In this document: piece after piece, positions 15,991-26,849 of the stretch | Position numbering within the stretch: position 1 is the stretch's first letter | How the letters are laid out: each line of letters starts with the position of its first letter | Assembly (NCBI GenBank): GCA_035772405.1 | Contig: JAYKKM010000216.1 | Coordinates: forward strand, 2,565,001 to 2,629,000 | Length of the DNA stretch: 64,000 nt | Reading direction: 5' to 3' | Source of the DNA: Chrysogorgia sp. JL179-B06 | Lineage: Eukaryota > Cnidaria > Anthozoa > Scleralcyonacea > Chrysogorgiidae | The notes under the pieces: model-generated | What the model was told of the DNA's origin: nothing | What the model saw: the letters and a program-made list of their open reading frames with translations, nothing else | Database searches by the model: none | Program-made: the position numbers and the translations under genes

Positions 15991-16415
15991 CTTTTAGAGT
16001 TTTCGATTTGTGTTTCTCACAACACATATATAAAACATTATTTATGATATGTGGAAGTTGTTGAGAGAAACCAATGTCAGTATATTACGGTTGCTTCCTC
16101 GGTAGAAGACACAGAATATCGTTGCATTGAATTAATATAAGGTTTAGGAGTTGGGTTAGTATTTCTTTATTTAAGGGTTAGGACTAGCGTTTTTATTTGG
16201 GTTATGATTAGGATATTTGTTCTTGTAAAGTTTCTGAATCCTGGGAAAATAACCTTGATATGTCTACGACTCTATGAGTCAACCAGAGTATAACTGTCTT
16301 TATGAGACTGCTACGAATATCGAACTAATAATATTCAACATTTATACAGATTACAGATAGAATCAACGTTAATAGAATAAAGCTTCAAACTTATTTGAAA
16401 CAGATATCTACTAAC

Positions 16416-16656
16416 TTTTTCTTGGCACACAACAGAAGCTTTCCTTCCCTGATGCCTTCGCTGCGAAACTGTGGACCCATTTTGTCCAGTAGTCAAACGG
16501 TCGATAATCGATAACAACTTAGCCCTGATATCAAAGTTAAAAAAAGAAAAGTGTGTTAGCAAACGTTTATCAGACACATTTTCACATAATTAGCGTATCT
16601 TACCCATCAGGAAGGCTTCTTTGACTTATTTCTTTCCTATATGATGTGGCTTCCAT
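16416..16656 (-). CDS. Probable gene start: two phase-matched coding exons, product unknown
   Basis: Exon 1 (16656-16604) starts in a good context (CCAAAATGGAAG), encodes MEATSYRKEISQRSLPD and ends GG|GTAAGA. Exon 2 (16524-16416) follows a T-rich tract and CAG acceptor, supplies the missing third base, and encodes AKLLSIIDRLTTGQNGSTV then SQRRHQGRKASVVCQEK before a GTTAGT donor. The spliced frame is open and Lys/Arg/Ser-rich. The gene must continue downstream (towards lower coordinates). It could be the 5' end of the zinc-finger gene at 8.2-12.8 kb, but the phase of that gene's first recognised exon does not fit directly, so an extra exon would be needed. I do not recognise the protein. Confidence 0.5.
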
Positions 16657-16715
16657 TTTGGATAGAATTTGAAATTTTACGGAAATGAAAAGTTAACTCA
16701 TTACATCATAATATT

Positions 16716-17400
16716 GCCTGCGGAGGAGGCTAACCATGGTAGATTTATATAAGATTTATTTCATAATCAGGAGGAGATCGCCGTGATCGTATAGTGGTTA
16801 GTACATTGCGTTGTGGCCGCAATAACCCAGGTTCGAATCCTGGTCACGGCACGCATATTTTCTTTACATATACCTAGCCTCCTGCAAACTCTAAAACATT
16901 TTTCTTCATATCTGTTGGGTTATTCTCAAGGCATAACTCAAATATGAATGCCAATAATCCGATATTTTTCCTTAAAAGCAATAATACAACTGGCAGAGTT
17001 ACGGAGTGACTAACGTTATTGGCTTCCAATCTCCGCGCACGTTTAATAAGATAGCGGGTGGGCGGGCTAAAATAGGGTTAATATTAGGGTGACGGTTAGT
17101 TTGATTTTGGGTTATATTTCAAATATTTATACTCACCCTCATACTAACGGAAACTTTCCTATACTGACCCTGGAACAACTAGTTTTCAGTCTTTCCACGC
17201 AAACCTTATTTTAAAGTATACTTTCTAGCCTACCTCCTCCGCAGGCGTTTTTTGGCGGGAGGGGCGCGGGCGGGAGAAAACAAATTGCGGGCTAAGCGAG
17301 AGCTTTCTAGCGATAACCAAATTATAACTAACAAGACGCCCGCTAGGCGTTAACTTGGGCTACTAATTTTAGGGACATGGCGCGCATATTGCCTGCGGAG
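16716..17400. repeat. Inverted 'GCCTGCGGAGGAGGCTA' repeats around the tRNA
   Basis: GCCTGCGGAGGAGGCTA near 16718 is mirrored by TAGCCTACCTCCTCCGCAGGC near 17227, and GCCTGCGGAGATGGG recurs near 17391. The tRNA-His gene lies between the first two. Confidence 0.55.
16780..16851 (+). tRNA. tRNA-His (GTG)
   Basis: A 72-nt cloverleaf without intron. Acceptor arms are GCCGTGA and TCACGGC with A as discriminator; the anticodon loop is TTGTGGC between TTGCG and CGCAA, giving anticodon GTG; the T arm contains GGTTCGAATCC. All stems pair well. The internal A box (TAGTGGTTAGTAC) and B box (GGTTCGAATCC) serve as RNA polymerase III promoter. The extra 5' G of mature tRNA-His is normally added after transcription. 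A TTTTCTTT tract at 16858 can act as terminator. Confidence 0.96.
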
Positions 17401-17404
17401 ATGG

Positions 17405-18340
17405 GTATGCATTGGCGCTCACTTGTCTTATATTACCAAGGCATTGTGCAAGACGAAGAAAAATCAGGCGTCTACACGCAGGCTGGCCTCCCCAATGCAG
17501 AACGCCTGACACGCAAACGAAATTTAATGTAAACACTAAACACGGCAATGCTATTTTTCTAATATCTGTTGGATTGAAGGTCTTCGTGTGTCAAAATTTA
17601 TATAAAAATCAACGGAAAGGTATACGAAACATATCTGCTACAAAATTACATCGGTTTAATGGACATAAAAGCGTTTTTTAAATTCATCGGTGTAAAAACG
17701 ACACGAATAGATCTTGAAGCCATGTCCTTTGATTTTATTAAAGACGCTGTCTCGCTTTAATCGCTTACCGACGCATTTTCTTCATATTACAATCTGATCT
17801 TCACATTTTAAGTGGATGAAACCTACAGCGTTCGATTCGCCAGATTCAAGTGATCATTTCGATGTATAATTGATTTAAATCGGACAAAAACACAACATTT
17901 CATGATTGATATTACGGAGTTTCACGGGATATTAAAATGTCAACACAGTATAATAATATTTCCCTGTCCTTCGGCTGTCCATTCCGTCTTCACGATTGAA
18001 CTCTCATCTGTGTTTCTCTCATCTTGGAGAGAATCTTTGCAATGGTTTGCGGGTTTACAGGTCTCGTATTAAAATGCTTTTCAGACTGGAGGGTGAAGGC
18101 AAGGAACATTGAGGCAAGGGTGAAGACCCTGGGTACGAGTTATTGCGCAATTTTGCACAATTCTGGAACCCCAAAACTAATACTAATGAAGCCCTTTTTA
18201 AGACTTGGGCTTACCATAGGTAGCCCAAGTAATAACTGGATTAAAAGTACGAAGGTTGTTTAATTATTAACTATGCTGCGTCGCAGACGCCGTTTGCATA
18301 ACATCAAGACACCCGTGCTCGCCACAAATTATTGGACTTG
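17405..18340. other. No gene recognised
   Basis: Holds an 89-codon plus-strand ORF at 17412-17681 with no recognisable domain, no splice support and mixed composition. I do not call it as a gene. The phrase CTGGGTACGAG near 18128 is shared with several repeats. Confidence 0.3.
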
Positions 18341-18800
18341 TTAAAGTGTCTATGAAGTGAAAAATTCGCTAGCATGTTTTTGCTTTAACGGACAAAGTAC
18401 CACGGCAAGAGCGTACACTGAAAATTTCAAGTGAATCTGCTGCATAGTCTTCGAGCTATCAACTCTCAAAGTTTGGCATGGCTACATGTTTTTGGTGAAA
18501 TCTGAAAAGCGCGGTTCATTGTCTTGTGACGTATGCAGGTGTACTTACTATGCATAAGAACAATGGATTTGAACATTAATGATCCACCTGCATACGTCAT
18601 ATACCACATATATTCAATCCCAGTCTTTCCCTATTTTGTAACGTTAAACTATGCCAATGGACAAACTTCGAGAGTTGATAGCTGGAAGACTCTGCAGCAG
18701 ATTCACTTGAAATTTTCAGTGAACGATCCTGTCGTGCTACTTTGTTCGTTAGAGCAAAAAAAATGCTAGCGATTTTTTTTTCACTTCATAGACACTTTAA
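18341..18800. mobile_element. TTAA-flanked MITE (MITE-2)
   Basis: TTAA at 18341-18344 leads into AGTGTCTATGAAGTG, and the mirror CACTTCATAGACACT meets TTAA at 18797-18800. The arms are long: GATTCACTTGAAATTTTCAG near 18700 mirrors the left arm, and CCTGCATACGTCAT mirrors ATGACGTATGCAGG-like text. The apparent 78-residue ORF inside is a consequence of the arms. Confidence 0.8.
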
Positions 18801-18950
18801 GGCATTGTAAACAGTAAATTATTGGGATTGTTAGGGTGGGGGATCTTAGAAAACTCGTTAGGCGGGGGGTTAGAAAACTCGTTAGGCGGAGAGTTAGGAT
18901 CTTTGTTGTTTTGGGTCGGTTACACTCCACTGGTTTTACTGCTTAAGCCC

Positions 18951-19900
18951 GGTTTCCATATGATAGCAATGATCGCAACGATCGCAACAAAGAGTTCTTG
19001 CGATCATTGCGACCCTTGCGATCATATGGAAACCATAATGCACCTATCAATGTCTTCCCCCAACGGGGGGAGTGCGGGCATACGCGGGCTATTGACAACA
19101 GAGTTTGCCCGTAGAGGGGGTATTTGGTTTCTTTTGACACAGCAAACCCCCTAGGGTGGGGATTGTTGACATCCTAGCGTGAAGGCGCCACAAAATGGCT
19201 GAAGCGGAATCTATTAACGCCGAACAAAAGAAGGTAAGAATCTTCATTATATCCATGCCATCTGCTTCTGTAATTGTTTTATTATGCGATGCACATAATA
19301 GTTTGTATGTATTTGTTTTGCAAGATAAATCCTTTTGTTTATTTTCCTCATATTTTCTTCGGATTCACTTGGGTAGTCAAGCGTGTGCGTGTGTTAAGAC
19401 AATATTAGCCCCGTCGTCCACCGCGCACCGCGATTTTACTCGATCCACTGCCCGCGCGCTTCCCCGTTTTGCCCGCGGAGAGAGCAATATTAGTCTAAAC
19501 GCTATAAAAAACCCCAAAGCCCAAAGGCAAAACTGTAAGCTTACTTTGTCATTTGAATGTTCCAGATTCCACTAAACAGCACTTTTGCCATGACTTTTCC
19601 CTGGGGACATTTGACAAGTATTGACAATTCCTGTAGCTCTTGAGTGGGGATTATTGACGAAAACTTTTTGAAAATGTCAATAGCCCCTGGGTATGCCCGC
19701 ACTCCCCCCGTTGGGGGAAGACATTGATAGGTTTAAAACCTGGCGATCGGCGATCGTTGCGATCGCAGAGATAGAAAAATTTCTATCTCTGCGATCGTTG
19801 CGATCGAAGCCCGATTTCTATATGAATGCAACGATCGCAAGGATCGCAACGAGTCGACGATCGTTGCGATCGCTGCGATCATATGGAAACCGGGCCGGCT
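18951..19900. mobile_element. Compound foldback, GGTTTCCATATG family, with captured internal sequence
   Basis: Outer ends are CCGGTTTCCATATGATAGC and GCGATCATATGGAAACCGG. Within them, ATCAATGTCTTCCCCCAACG and GGGGGGAGTGCGGGCATAC (19047-19085) are mirrored at 19680-19733. Many GATCGCAACGATCGC units make smaller hairpins, notably one at 19750-19806. The middle (19086-19680) is not repeated in this window and contains a possible first exon at 19195. It may be two short GGTTTCCATATG elements that mobilised the intervening DNA, or one large foldback. Confidence 0.6.
19195..19233 (+). other. Possible first coding exon with splice donor inside the foldback
   Basis: GCGCCACAAAATGGCTG gives a good start context. 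The short frame MAEAESINAEQKK runs to AAG|GTAAGA, a strong donor. No downstream exon is recognised, so this could be a gene fragment carried by the foldback or chance. Confidence 0.3.
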
Positions 19901-20182
19901 AGACAATGCCTTAACAAGTCCAGTAATTTGTGGCTTACAACGTGAGGGACGGCTGATCAAGGGAAACGAGGTATATAATCGTCAGAATTTTGTTACTTAA
20001 CCATGCAAATGACCGCTAACCCCAAAATAAACAACTTATATGTATTGTTACATACAAAATTGTTATATACAAAATAAACAACTATATGTATTGTTACCGC
20101 ATGAAAGTATATCCCCATGATCGGGCGCTCACATAACTGAAACCTGACCTGCTAGGGTTTAGTCGGTTACCAGGCGCAAAAA

Positions 20183-20290
20183 ATGGCGGTACTTGGTAAA
20201 GGCGGCAGGCAAGCTTGGATTCATTTGAAATATGCTCGCTGTAGAATTAGAAGAAAAAGTTTGCCTGCATTGCAGGCTACATCATCAGTA
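20183..20290 (+). repeat. Duplicated ATG-containing segment, copy 1
   Basis: AAAATGGCGGTACTTGG, AAGCTTGGATTCATTTGAAA and TATGCTCGCTGTAGAATT are nearly repeated at 35416-35500. The reading frames differ between copies, so shared coding is not supported. It may be a promoter and first-exon piece duplicated by a transposon. Confidence 0.5.
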
Positions 20291-20639
20291 GTGACAGTAA
20301 CCAACCTGAAATCATGCAGGCATCTTCTTAACCAACTCTGGCTGAAGCAATTGGTTAAAGTATACCCACTAGAGGATCCCGTTACCTATATGGTCAAGAG
20401 TTTTAGTTGGAAATTGCCTTGTGCTCAGACCACGCACGCACGAGTAATTCCCCCGTGTAACCCGCAAAGCAAGGGCGTCAATCCTGGGGGGACGGGGGGT
20501 GTATCCCCCCACTTTTTGACCAATGTATGATTATCCCCTTCTGACTTTCCGCAAACGATGCAGTCATCCCCCCACTTTCAGACACGGATTTTCGTGCTTG
20601 CCGCAAAGCCAGTAAGAAGGACTATATTACTTACATTTC

Positions 20640-20938
20640 GTGATGATCCTGCCAGGATCCATCACAGAAAATTCAACTCTTACAGTTCACTAGATTGTTT
20701 CACTTTTCAATGAACATTTCCCGTGTAAAGCATGTCGTGGACAGATATTTATATAAAAAGACAAACACATTTTATTACTAGCTTTCTCGGCAGTCACGAC
20801 TTGACAAACATTACAAACAACTCAAAATTAACGACTCGTGTCTCTCGTCGAACGTCACCACAATTAACGTTTTTACTATAAATATAAAGTCAAGAGGGAG
20901 TGTTCGTGGGAGTGTCCGCTACAACTGACATGCTCCCC
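20640..20938 (-). repeat. Putative 3' LTR of BEL/Pao element
   Basis: On the minus strand, a purine tract (GAAAGGTGGGGAGCA) is followed by TGTCAGTTGTAGCGGACACT, as expected for a polypurine tract and LTR start. An AATAAA-like site (GTAATAAAATG) lies about 170 bases further on. The other end and the partner LTR were not found. Confidence 0.5.
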
Positions 20939-23160
20939 ACCTTTCGACAAGACTACGTCGAAACAGGTGGACCGCACTCCTCAGTCCTCAAGTAAATACA
21001 TCTTGTTAACTGGTCGTACGCAATTTCCAAACTTGGTCTTTACTTCTGCTGATCGTACTACACCGTCTTTTCCTGGATTTGCTCTCTGACTACGTCTCCT
21101 TCTTTCAGGTTTCGTTGACTATACGGTTCCACGTAGATCTCTCTGTCAACCTAGGAACATATTCCCGCATCCAACGCTTCCAAAAAGAATCCACTAGGGC
21201 TTGCACTCGTCTCAATTGTTTTCTTGCATCGATTTCTTTCGGATGCACATGAACATCGATATTCAGGTTACAATTTGGTCGGATCAGCAAGAAGTGAAAC
21301 GGACTGAGAGGTTCCACATCTTCGACGTCAGCAGGCACATAACCAATTGGTCGTGAATTCAATTGGGACTCCACTTCAAATATAAGTGTCGTGCGGAGAA
21401 CTTCGTGTGTAACAGTGCCTGCCCTTCAGAATGGCGTACATCGCTACTGGACTATCCGTTCCCACGCTCCTCCCATATGTGGAGCATACGGAGGGTTGAA
21501 GTGCTACTGGATCATTTTGGGTGTCTTGATCTAGGTTGACCAATCCTTCGCGTATAACTCCCGCTCGGACGCGACGAAATTCGAACCGTTGTCCGAATAA
21601 ATGTCCGATGGCTGACCCTTCTTCCAATAAAGTTCCTCAAGCAAAAAATAAAACTGTCGGCTTCGAGACTCTCCGCTAATTCGATGTGAACTGCCAGAAT
21701 CTTGAGACACGTAAATATGCATCCATATCTCTTTACAGTCGACCTACGTTGTTTCACCAAGATTGGACCGAATTAGTAGTCTACACCCACCTTTCCATAT
21801 GCGGTGCTGTTGCCTTTGGCTTGAGTTTCTTGCAATTTATGCAGTCGAATTTCGAATCAAGTTCCTTGCTCCTACAATCCAATATTGTTATCGTAATATG
21901 TATTACAGCAGAAAATTCGATCCTGGGTGTCTGTAGGCTTTGTGGTATTCGTCGACAATTAGACGAGAAAGGCCGATGCTTGGCACTCAATATGATACCA
22001 AAATACCATTCTCTAACTTCGGGTTTAACTTTACGATCCGACTTCTGGCCAAAATCGATTTTCCTGCTTGCAATGCTTCCATTTCCTCGTTTAAAGATTC
22101 TTCTTGAGCACGATTTATGAGGGTTTTCATCGCGGTCACCAACTCTCTAACTTATAGATGACCAGACAGTCGATCTGCTGCAGGGCGTTTGGCGTTATAT
22201 ACAAAGCGGTGACAGTAGGCAATAACTCGGCGTAATTTGTTCCACGAACAATATTTGGACACCTCGAAGATATCTCCGTCCTGGTTACTTTGTAGCCACG
22301 ACCTTGTTCGATCCAATATAGAATGGAAATCTCCTCACCCGAAACATCTGGTAAATCCACGTCTTGTACTTCTACTTAACTTCAGACCATTGTACTGCAT
22401 ACGATGGACCAGGCAAATTTGGCACTGTCTGCATGGGTATCAAATAAGGCAATTTTCTTTTAGGGGTTGTCAGGCGATGGCACATAAACAGGCAGCGATA
22501 TTGTAAACGAGTTCGTCCCCGGGTACCGTTGATTCCTGTTATCTTGACACTCTGAGACTGATCATTTAATTGGTGCTATAATTAAGACCAAGTATCTGAA
22601 TGGAATTCTAATATAAATTAATCATTGTAACTGTTCATTGACTGAGAGAGAGTGTAAATTATTCGTAATTGTTCATATTTATATATTCATTTTATGTAAA
22701 ATGATTATCTTTGTTGATCCAATGATTAAAAATTTTATGTTATCATTAAGACCAAGTTGAGATGCTATGTCAATGGAGATTAAAGTGCAATCACAACCGG
22801 TATCTAACATTGCCAAGACTTTGAGCTGCTGATAATTTCTGCCATGAAGAATAACTGGGTACCATGGCAAGCAAACCGATTTGAAATTCCCATTTGGGAT
22901 AGTTCTCAGTTTGTTTCCACCATGTTCTCAGTTTGGGTAGCAAAGGCGGCGGTTTCTCGTTGTGCAGACTGCTGTTGTGGCTGTAAATTGCTGTTGTGAC
23001 TCTCTCCTCAAGGCTACCATGTCATGCAACAGATAGTGGTGACGATCTTGACATCCCGATGTGTCGCATCTTTCTCGAACGTTTCCGGCTGGTTGCTAGA
23101 ATGAGAAACGCAGTGTTTTTCTGGCTTTCTTGCTTGTAGCACATAAATCATACAGGAAAT
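20939..23160 (-). pseudogene. Decayed BEL/Pao retrotransposon gag-pol
   Basis: Pieces appear in the right order on the minus strand. A gag-type zinc knuckle and adjoining RHHYLLH lie near 23060. The aspartic protease AMLDTGCDCTLIS is near 22810. The pre-integrase linker CSWNKLRRVIAYCHRFVYN is near 22235. The HHCC zinc module has EYHKAYRHPGS near 21940 and CINCKK near 21825. The integrase core RYGCIFTCLKILAVHIELA is near 21700. The C-terminal part LNSRPIGYV, DARKQLRRVQALVDSFWKRW runs to FGNCVRPVNKMYLLED, ending near 20990. Frameshifts and stops are frequent. The reverse transcriptase and RNase H, which belong between protease and linker, are absent, leaving only about 500 bases there. The copy cannot transpose alone. 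Confidence 0.8.
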
Positions 23161-23224
23161 CCTGCTCTATCCAGAGATATTTCAACAAATCCACAAACCG
23201 CCATGTATTGTGTTGACTGGGTAT

Positions 23225-24005
23225 CCGACGCAGGGCCGTACTCAGAAAAGTTTACAGGGGGGTGTAAGCTCACTTCAACCGACTGACGCACTAGCTTGTT
23301 ACCGACTACATCCTATCGATCTAAGCTTGTCAAAACAGTGGCGGATGCAGGGACATGAAGAATCCCAGTGGGGGGTGGTCTGGGGGCATGGCAGAAGTGC
23401 TTTTCCGGCGATTTCTGATAAGAATTTTTGCGAAATTAGGGCACCACGCCGTTGCTAAAATGCACGATTACAAAGGGGCATCAAGATTATGAAATACGGA
23501 TAAGCTACCAAAACAAATCGGTCATATAATATTGCGTTTATCACAGCTCCGACATCTTCGTCTTGACATGGTAAAAGCAGAAAACACTTGTTTGCGGAAT
23601 TTTAAAGCTGGGCGCGCGCTACGTACGTGGATCCGCCACTGCAAAATATTGTCTTTCCGTAATTGTGTGCCTACTAAAATGACCCTGGTCAGCTGGTGAA
23701 ATTAATGGTTAATTAGTCCTAACGTTAATAACGCACTCTCAATACGAAATGAAAACATGATATGACATTTTAATAAATTTATGTTTTTGGCGTTCTCTCG
23801 TTGATTACATTTACATATAAACAAAACTTAATATCAACATTAGATTTGTGAGTCTTAAATTTGGTAGTTTTAAATTAATTTAAACTGATAAGTGCTAAAA
23901 GTTTTAATGATTCTACTTGTCCGTGTTAAATCGAACACGTCTAAAATATAATTTCTGCCGACTGAAACTCGTATAAAGATTTGGGGGGGGGGGGGGGGGG
24001 TCGCA
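23225..24005 (+). repeat. Dispersed repeat R, copy 1
   Basis: GGGCCGTACTCAGAAAAG, GTAAGCTCACTTCAACCGAC, ATTAATTTAAACTGATAAGT and CGAACACGTCTAAAATATAA are shared with 34010-35140. This copy is interrupted by a hAT-type MITE (23336-23641) and ends in a G run at 23983-24000. It keeps the uninterrupted TTAA where copy 2 holds a MITE. Confidence 0.85.
23336..23641. mobile_element. CAGTGGCGGAT MITE with 5-bp target duplication
   Basis: Ends are CAGTGGCGGATGC and GGATCCGCCACTG. CAAAA flanks both sides (23331-23335, 23642-23646). The homologous site in repeat copy 2 (GTCAAAATATTGTC near 34106) has a single CAAAA and no insert. The tips are hAT-like, and a 5-bp duplication fits a subset of hAT families. 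Confidence 0.85.
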
Positions 24006-24135
24006 CCGCCTGGTCCAAGGATCCGTTCATGTTTTATAAGCATTCATTTGAGTTTTGAAATTGTTTTGTTAAAGACAGTACGTGTTAAAAGAAAATAAAT
24101 TTAAAAACCATGTACGTATAATACTTTGGGCATGT

Positions 24136-24270
24136 TGCAAGCTCTCGTAAGCGACAAACTTCAGCCATTTCAGTGGGGACGCATATATGAGAACGAATTC
24201 TCGTAAGCGATCAGTTCAGTTGCGACAACTTTTTATAGTTCCCGAGGGTGGTCGCTTACGAGAGCTTCAA
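24136..24270. mobile_element. Short MITE 'AAGCTCTCGTAAGCGAC'
   Basis: AAGCTCTCGTAAGCGAC is mirrored by GTCGCTTACGAGAGCTT. The 135-bp interior repeats TCTCGTAAGCGA once more. Flanks TTGC and CAA give no clear duplication. Confidence 0.65.
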
Positions 24271-24324
24271 CTGTACATGGTTTTTGACCATAAATATATA
24301 TATGATCCAAATGAGTGATATAAA

Positions 24325-24500
24325 AGTGTTGTGCTGCGTAGGGTATAGTGTTATAGTGTATATAGAAATACAAATTGAATACTCTAAAAGATCGGTGTAC
24401 TGCCGAAATAATGTATAAGGTGTTCTAACGTTTCGAGCGAAGGTTCTTTATCTTAGTTTCAATTCAGGACCTACTACTCTGATACTATTTCGGCAGAAAA
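24325..24500 (-). repeat. Diverged PLE-type end module
   Basis: The minus strand reads ATAAAGAACCTTCGCTCGAA followed by ACGTTAGAACACC. This is the stem-GAAACG pattern of the other modules. GTGCTGCGTAGGGTATAGTG near 24333 echoes text at 11290. The CTGATGA box is decayed. Confidence 0.45.
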
Positions 24501-25194
24501 CCAAAGATTATAACTAAAAACCCAATCAAATGCAAAGCAGGAATTAGTTCATGAGTAATTAACAATTAATAGCCTTCAACATCGACTATATTATTCAACC
24601 TACAGGGTGGTCAAATTTAATTGAACAAAGTTGGCATGGCTTGGTATAGATTAACATTAACAAAGCAATAACAAACAGATCAGACAAAGCTATTAATGCA
24701 AAACCATATACCTATATAAAGAAAACCAACTGATTAATCAAACTAATTAACACCTGCACCATGCATCTACTTTAGTTAGTTAACTCGAAGACAGAAATTG
24801 TCGAAGGGAAATTGGGGAGTTCATGATGTGTAAGAGCTGTCACTGGTCGGATGTTGTCTTATGTTTAAACTGGAGCCAACTAACAGATGGTTCGGCTGCA
24901 GGGGGCTGCAGCAAGCGAAGATAATTATTTTTATTAAAGTGTTAATGGTTTGTGCCGAGCGACGGTAGCTGCACATGACCAAGCTCAGACAACAAAGATA
25001 CGTCAGAAAGACAAATAGGAATCAGTTTTCCGGCCACATGCTTTTGTTTGGCGTAATTATAAGTAAAGGAAAGTTAATTGTATTTTACATATCTTTGAAT
25101 GTCAGTGAGCCGTTACTGTTCGAGCAGAGAGCCATATACAGTTGGGAGTCTGTTGATGCTTCTGGAAAGAACTAAAGTCATTACAAGGTAAATG
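24501..25194. other. No gene recognised
   Basis: AT-rich sequence with a 66-codon ORF (24975-25175) that has no supporting feature. Confidence 0.3.
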
Positions 25195-25320
25195 TATATA
25201 AATATAAATATAAATATATATGACATATAGTATATAACATATATGACAAATGATAAATTTATATACTATATATATATATGACATATAGTATATAAATTTA
25301 AATGTATATATATATAAAGA
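25195..25320. repeat. TATAAA/TATATGACA low-complexity tract
   Basis: Repeats of TATATGACATATAGTATATA and related AT words. Confidence 0.8.
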
Positions 25321-25609
25321 CTTTTTTGGTCATTTGTGCCGAATGGCGTTGTTGCATTGGGTGACTAATTTAAAAAGAAAACTTGAATTGAAACATTTGG
25401 GGAGCTAGATCGGTTGCATTCGAGCGTTTATTAGCAGTACTACTCATGCAAGCTTAATTATATCACACCTTTAAAGAGTTTTGATATGAATTGTTTATCA
25501 TCGATCGCTGGTAATGAGAAAAAGTACATGCGAAATAATCGTATAAACCTGTATTATCGTGGAAACCTATAATATTTTTTTACAACCAGCTGTAGTTGTC
25601 TATTGGTTA

Positions 25610-25835
25610 CCACACATGTATATGAGTTGGGAGACAGAGGTCCATATCGTGGTCGGACCACCACTCAGGGTCTTAAAATAATTGAGAAGTAAGTGCTGCC
25701 TTCGCAATAATAGCTGCAAATGGTGAGACTTTCGGGTCTTCTCCGATAACGACCTTAAATAGGTATTCGGAACCTCTGTCAATTGGGCTTCTGGCCTGTT
25801 GTGTATTCCGTTTACCTAAAAGAGTGATAAATATA
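25610..25835 (+). mobile_element. SINE-like repeat, family 2, copy 1
   Basis: It starts near ACCACACATGTATATGAGTT, passes GGAGACAGAGGTCCATATC (a degenerate tRNA-type B box), and contains TCTTAAAATAATTGAGAAGT and GGGCTTCTGGCCTG. It matches 57678-57905 and 63738-63950, which lie in the opposite orientation and have better B boxes. Confidence 0.75.
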
Positions 25836-25839
25836 ATAA

Positions 25840-26492
25840 ACTAAAACTAAAATATAATAAACTAATTATACAAGGACAAACCGTAATTCTGATATTGCCT
25901 GCATACTAGACCGACTGTGAGATGTCACACAAGATTATCAACAGACCTTAATTTAATTACTCTGGTGTAAACATTGGTTTGTTGTATACACGTTTAATAT
26001 CAGATGCGAATTAGATCAATATGAATTACACTAAAACAGATCGCAACACGTTGCATCCACATTATGATTTTTACATCCGATTCTAGTTCGAATGAGGACA
26101 GCCTCACTGTTAAAACGATTTAGGATATTTTGCGCTCTGACGTGCAACAGATGCAGTTCACAATATCACTAAATCTATTGAGAAATGTTACTATAATCAA
26201 ATCAACGAAATGGAGGCTTATAGAGAGAAAATACGCGCAAACGACGAAATAGAAAACATCATATACCTCTGCTTTCTGATCATAAATATCAATATTTTTA
26301 TGACAAGTTATAAATTTAGCTTGGTTGTCCTCTAATTTGCACATCCGGCATTGCTATTATTTCCTCATGACACACTAGCAATGACACACAAGCGAAACCA
26401 CACCCTTGCATGTTTTTTTGCATCGAATTACTTTAACACCATTTTAAAACGAATCCAACTGTCAACACCTGTTGTAGTACACCAAATTAGTA
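25840..26492. other. No gene recognised
   Basis: AT-rich, with no supported feature. Confidence 0.3.
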
Positions 26493-26823
26493 TTAAAGTG
26501 CATATAACGTCTGTGGGAATTTAACATATATGTAATCTATCAATACTCCTGAGAAAAATTGTAATATATCTTGTCAGCTGAAAATTTCATCTTGATAGAC
26601 TTTTTTGCTGTTAAAGTTGACGGAAATGACGTCATAGCGGGAATCTGTAAAGAGGTTTTCATATAGACAGATGCCCGCTATGACATCATTTCCGTCAACT
26701 TTAACAGCAAAAAAGTCTATGAAGATGAAATTTTCAGCTGACAAGATATATTACAATTTATCTCAGGAGAATCCATAGATTACAAATAATGTTAAATCCC
26801 CACAGACGTTATATGCACTTTAA
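26493..26823. mobile_element. TTAA-flanked MITE (MITE-3), near-complete palindrome
   Basis: TTAA at 26493-26496 leads to AGTGCATATAACGTCTGTGG, mirrored up to TTAA at 26820-26823. The arms of about 150 bp meet at a short loop (AAGAGGTTTTCATATAG). The left arm has TGACGTCA (26627-26634); the right has TGACATCA. Confidence 0.85.
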
Positions 26824-26849
26824 ATCGTATCGGAAACGATGCAAATTAT

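Noticed and set aside
21686..22506. Plus-strand ORFs of 89-144 residues
   Set aside because: They are antisense shadows of the BEL/Pao integrase and linker on the minus strand.
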